NCBI GenBank assembly: GCA_023451855.1
Contig: JAEXXY010000166.1
Coordinates: 1 to 23,317 of the forward strand
DNA from: Actinomycetes bacterium
Lineage (GTDB): Bacteria; Actinomycetota; Actinomycetes; Actinomycetales; Dermatophilaceae
Reading direction: 5' to 3'
Length of the DNA: 23,317 nt
Below the pieces are notes generated by a model, which was given only the letters and a program-made list of their open reading frames with translations, was not told the origin of the DNA and searched no databases. The position numbers and the translations under genes were made by a program. Numbering within the stretch: position 1 is the stretch's first letter; every line of letters begins with the position of its first letter. Shown piece after piece: positions 22,951-23,317 of the stretch.

Positions 22951-23241
22951 ATGACCCGTTCCGTCGTCGACACCGAGCGCATCGCCGCCGCCGCAGCCGA
23001 CATCAACCGTCTCGCCGACTCCATCACGAGCAGCGCCGCCGAGCTGCGGGGCCGCCTCGCCGGCCTCGGCGGCGACTGGCAGGGCCCGGCCAAGGTCGAG
23101 TTCGAGCGGGTCATGGCCGACTACCAGCGCGTCCAGGCGCAGATGACCGAGTCACTCGGCGACATCGGCCGCCTCACGCTCAAGGCCTCGCAGGCCTACG
23201 CGGAGCACGAGACCGCGACCCGAGCCCTCTTCGCCCGCTGA
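22951..23241 (+). CDS. WXG100-family type VII secretion target
   Basis: This is a 96-residue protein of the EsxA/CFP-10 type: two helices joined by a WxG turn (Trp43-Gln-Gly45 in GGDWQGPAKVEF). The C-terminal secretion signal YxxxD/E is present as Tyr83 to Glu87 (YAEHE). It is expected to form a four-helix dimer and be exported by an ESX-type (FtsK/SpoIIIE ATPase EccC) machine. Start ATG 22951 follows a perfect AGGAGG seven bases upstream. No partner WXG100 gene, EccC or toxin gene is in view; these may lie beyond the right edge. A GC-rich palindrome (23254-23267) follows the stop. Confidence 0.93.
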   Translation: MTRSVVDTERIAAAAADINRLADSITSSAAELRGRLAGLGGDWQGPAKVEFERVMADYQRVQAQMTESLGDIGRLTLKASQAYAEHETATRALFAR

Positions 23242-23317
23242 GTCCCCCGAGCCGGGCCGGCCGGCCCTCCCCCGTCGCCGGCCCGCGCGCCGGGGCGGGC
23301 CACCCGCCCCTCCGGGT

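Noticed and set aside
23254..23267. GGGCCGGCCGGCCC palindrome after the WXG100 gene
   Set aside because: Simple GC palindromes are expected in such GC-rich sequence. It may be a terminator, but nothing else supports it.
1..23317. CRISPR arrays, insertion sequences, prophage or integrase genes, riboswitches
   Set aside because: I searched by eye on both strands and saw no direct-repeat arrays, transposase or integrase motifs, or attachment-site duplication of the tRNA-Tyr 3' end.

Overview
The window is very GC-rich, with actinobacterial codon use, GTG starts, twin-arginine signals and a WXG100 gene. It fits a member of the Actinomycetota. The gene mix (aerobic formylglycine-generating enzyme, DUF4031-NUDIX fusion, DUF4331 cluster) resembles Micrococcales of the Intrasporangiaceae type, but that placement is inference. 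No rRNA, CRISPR array, insertion sequence or prophage is visible. It reads as ordinary chromosome with some accessory and decaying genes.

Layout, left to right. (1) A 5'-partial formylglycine-generating enzyme faces a glyoxalase-like gene, followed by a gluconate uptake and kinase pair (gntK-gntP, ATGA overlap). (2) An EamA-type exporter diverges from gntK and is followed by an AqpZ-type aquaporin. (3) A minus-strand envelope block holds a DUF1269 membrane protein, an M48 metalloprotease and a triple-BON protein. It is followed by a broken LuxR-type helix-turn-helix remnant. (4) On the plus strand are a stand-alone ANTAR protein, two small unknown proteins and an NAD(P)-binding SDR protein. 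(5) A minus-strand three-gene operon encodes a small Tat-signal protein, a DUF4331 protein and a His-rich protein; a lipoprotein of the endonuclease/exonuclease/phosphatase fold lies upstream. (6) Next come a secreted hypothetical protein, a large DUF6056-like membrane protein and a Gfo/Idh/MocA-type protein. (7) A zinc-dependent alkylsulfatase has a wrecked TetR-type regulator downstream of it. (8) The right end has tRNA-Tyr, YajQ, a DUF4031-NUDIX protein and a WXG100 protein.

Functional links. GntK and GntP form a complete gluconate import and phosphorylation unit. The FGE (which activates type I sulfatases) and the metallo-beta-lactamase alkylsulfatase (type III, needing no formylglycine) are two independent sulfate-ester systems about 18 kb apart. 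The M48 protease and BON protein are adjacent and co-directional and probably serve the cell envelope. The Tat / DUF4331 / His-rich triad is the least understood multigene unit. Its DUF4331 protein has no visible signal peptide, while its small partner has a clear Tat signal.

Several genes (glyoxalase, gntK, eamA, the Gfo/Idh gene, NUDIX) have no Shine-Dalgarno sequence. Each has a TANNNT-like -10 box 6 to 8 bases before the start codon, as expected for leaderless transcripts. I saw no convincing new defence or mobile system. The best leads are the Tat/DUF4331 triad and the two regulator remnants.
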